A DNA stretch of 64,000 bases, taken from contig VZDJ01007747.1 of assembly GCA_008694505.1 (NCBI GenBank), positions 1,825,390 through 1,889,389 of the forward strand, given 5' to 3'. A program made the translations under genes and the position numbers. Of the stretch, positions 63,401-64,000 are shown in pieces. The notes beneath the pieces were generated by a model. It ran no database searches. It was not told where the DNA came from and saw only the letters and a list, made by a program, of their open reading frames with translations. How positions within the stretch are numbered: the stretch's first letter is position 1; each line of letters starts with the position of its first letter. The DNA is from Cyanoderma ruficeps (taxonomy: Eukaryota; Chordata; Aves; Passeriformes; Timaliidae).

Positions 63401-64000
63401 CATTAATTTTTTTTCAAGAACTATTTGCCCAATTAGCTTTTATCTACACAGTAATTACAGAACTCAGTGCAGTAGCTTGTTAAAATACACTACATGATTA
63501 AAAAAAAATTAATCCAAACCCAAAGATTTTCTCCTGCTGCGTTTAAAACCCCACTTTATCTAAGACAACAGAGAGCTCTGTGCCACACGGAGGACACAGC
63601 ATTTTGAAAGGAAGATACTTCCTTGTTATATTAATAATTTTTCCATTTAGAACATCCAGCTACTCTCAAGCTTCAACAACAAAGTAAAAGAATACTTTGC
63701 ACCCATCGACTAATTTTAGCGAACACAAACCAAACATTTCCCTCTTCAACTAAATGACCTTGTGGCTGCCTAGAAGTGCTTATATGAAACAGCACAGAGG
63801 TTTCTTGGAGGTGTTGATCCTGGCAGGGGAGTGATTTCATGGGCCCCTGCTGATGTCCCGAGTCAGGTGATGTGGCTCACAGAGCCGGGAGGCAGGCAGT
63901 CAAGGAGGTTATCTAGGCCATGAACTTGAACTGTCCTGATGGAAATGGCAGGAGCACCCCATGGCAACAAGTGTTTTGAAATGAGCTTTAGTCTGCAAAT

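Larger units (their letters stand above)
57263..64000. other. AT-rich non-coding stretch
   Basis: No gene is recognisable apart from a weak exon candidate at 57609-57775. The stretch contains a small direct duplication at 60351-60392, the C10/A12-N-A7 homopolymer complex at 60398-60427, and GTT repeats at 61991-62000. The remainder is unremarkable AT-rich sequence with only short open frames. Confidence 0.6.

Noticed and set aside
1..64000. tRNA, rRNA, snRNA, CRISPR arrays, bacterial operons or viral genes
   Set aside because: I looked for tRNA B-box, U6-like and 5S-like patterns and regular spaced repeats and saw none. The sequence character is vertebrate nuclear DNA.

Overview
This window looks like AT-rich, non-coding nuclear DNA from a bird. 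The evidence is its repeat content: the only clearly identifiable mobile elements are CR1-type (chicken repeat 1) LINE fragments. All are truncated at the 5' end, and two keep the 3' tail built on ATTCTGTG. Recognised CR1 sequence is only about 2.6 kb of 64 kb, which fits a repeat-poor avian genome better than a mammal, turtle or crocodilian. I cannot name a species or a chromosome.

Layout: positions 1-130 hold a possible but unproven 3'-terminal exon, followed by a small GC-richer patch at about 1.0-1.7 kb. From 1.7 to 26.5 kb I see no gene, only simple repeats, a miRNA-like hairpin at 15.2 kb, a splice-donor-like palindrome at 14.2 kb and G-rich tracts near 14.6, 17.9 and 18.5 kb. A long antisense CR1 (26.5-27.65 kb) carries decayed ORF2 reverse-transcriptase sequence and a perfect hairpin that looks like a template-switch mutation. 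From 27.65 to 44.1 kb there are low-complexity tracts and one pair of short dispersed repeats, but no gene. A second antisense CR1 lies at 47.05-47.72 kb, short older tails lie at 44.1 and 49.96 kb, and a sense CR1 lies at 56.65-57.26 kb. The remainder to 64 kb is AT-rich with homopolymers, including an unresolved base, and one weak exon candidate at 57.6 kb.

No open reading frame outside the CR1 copies resembles a protein family I recognise. The longest frames lack ATG starts at their annotated beginnings, recognisable domains or homology. The window is best read as intergenic or deep-intronic DNA, possibly just downstream of a gene that ends at the left edge. I found no convincing new biological system. 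The findings are modest sequence-level curiosities.
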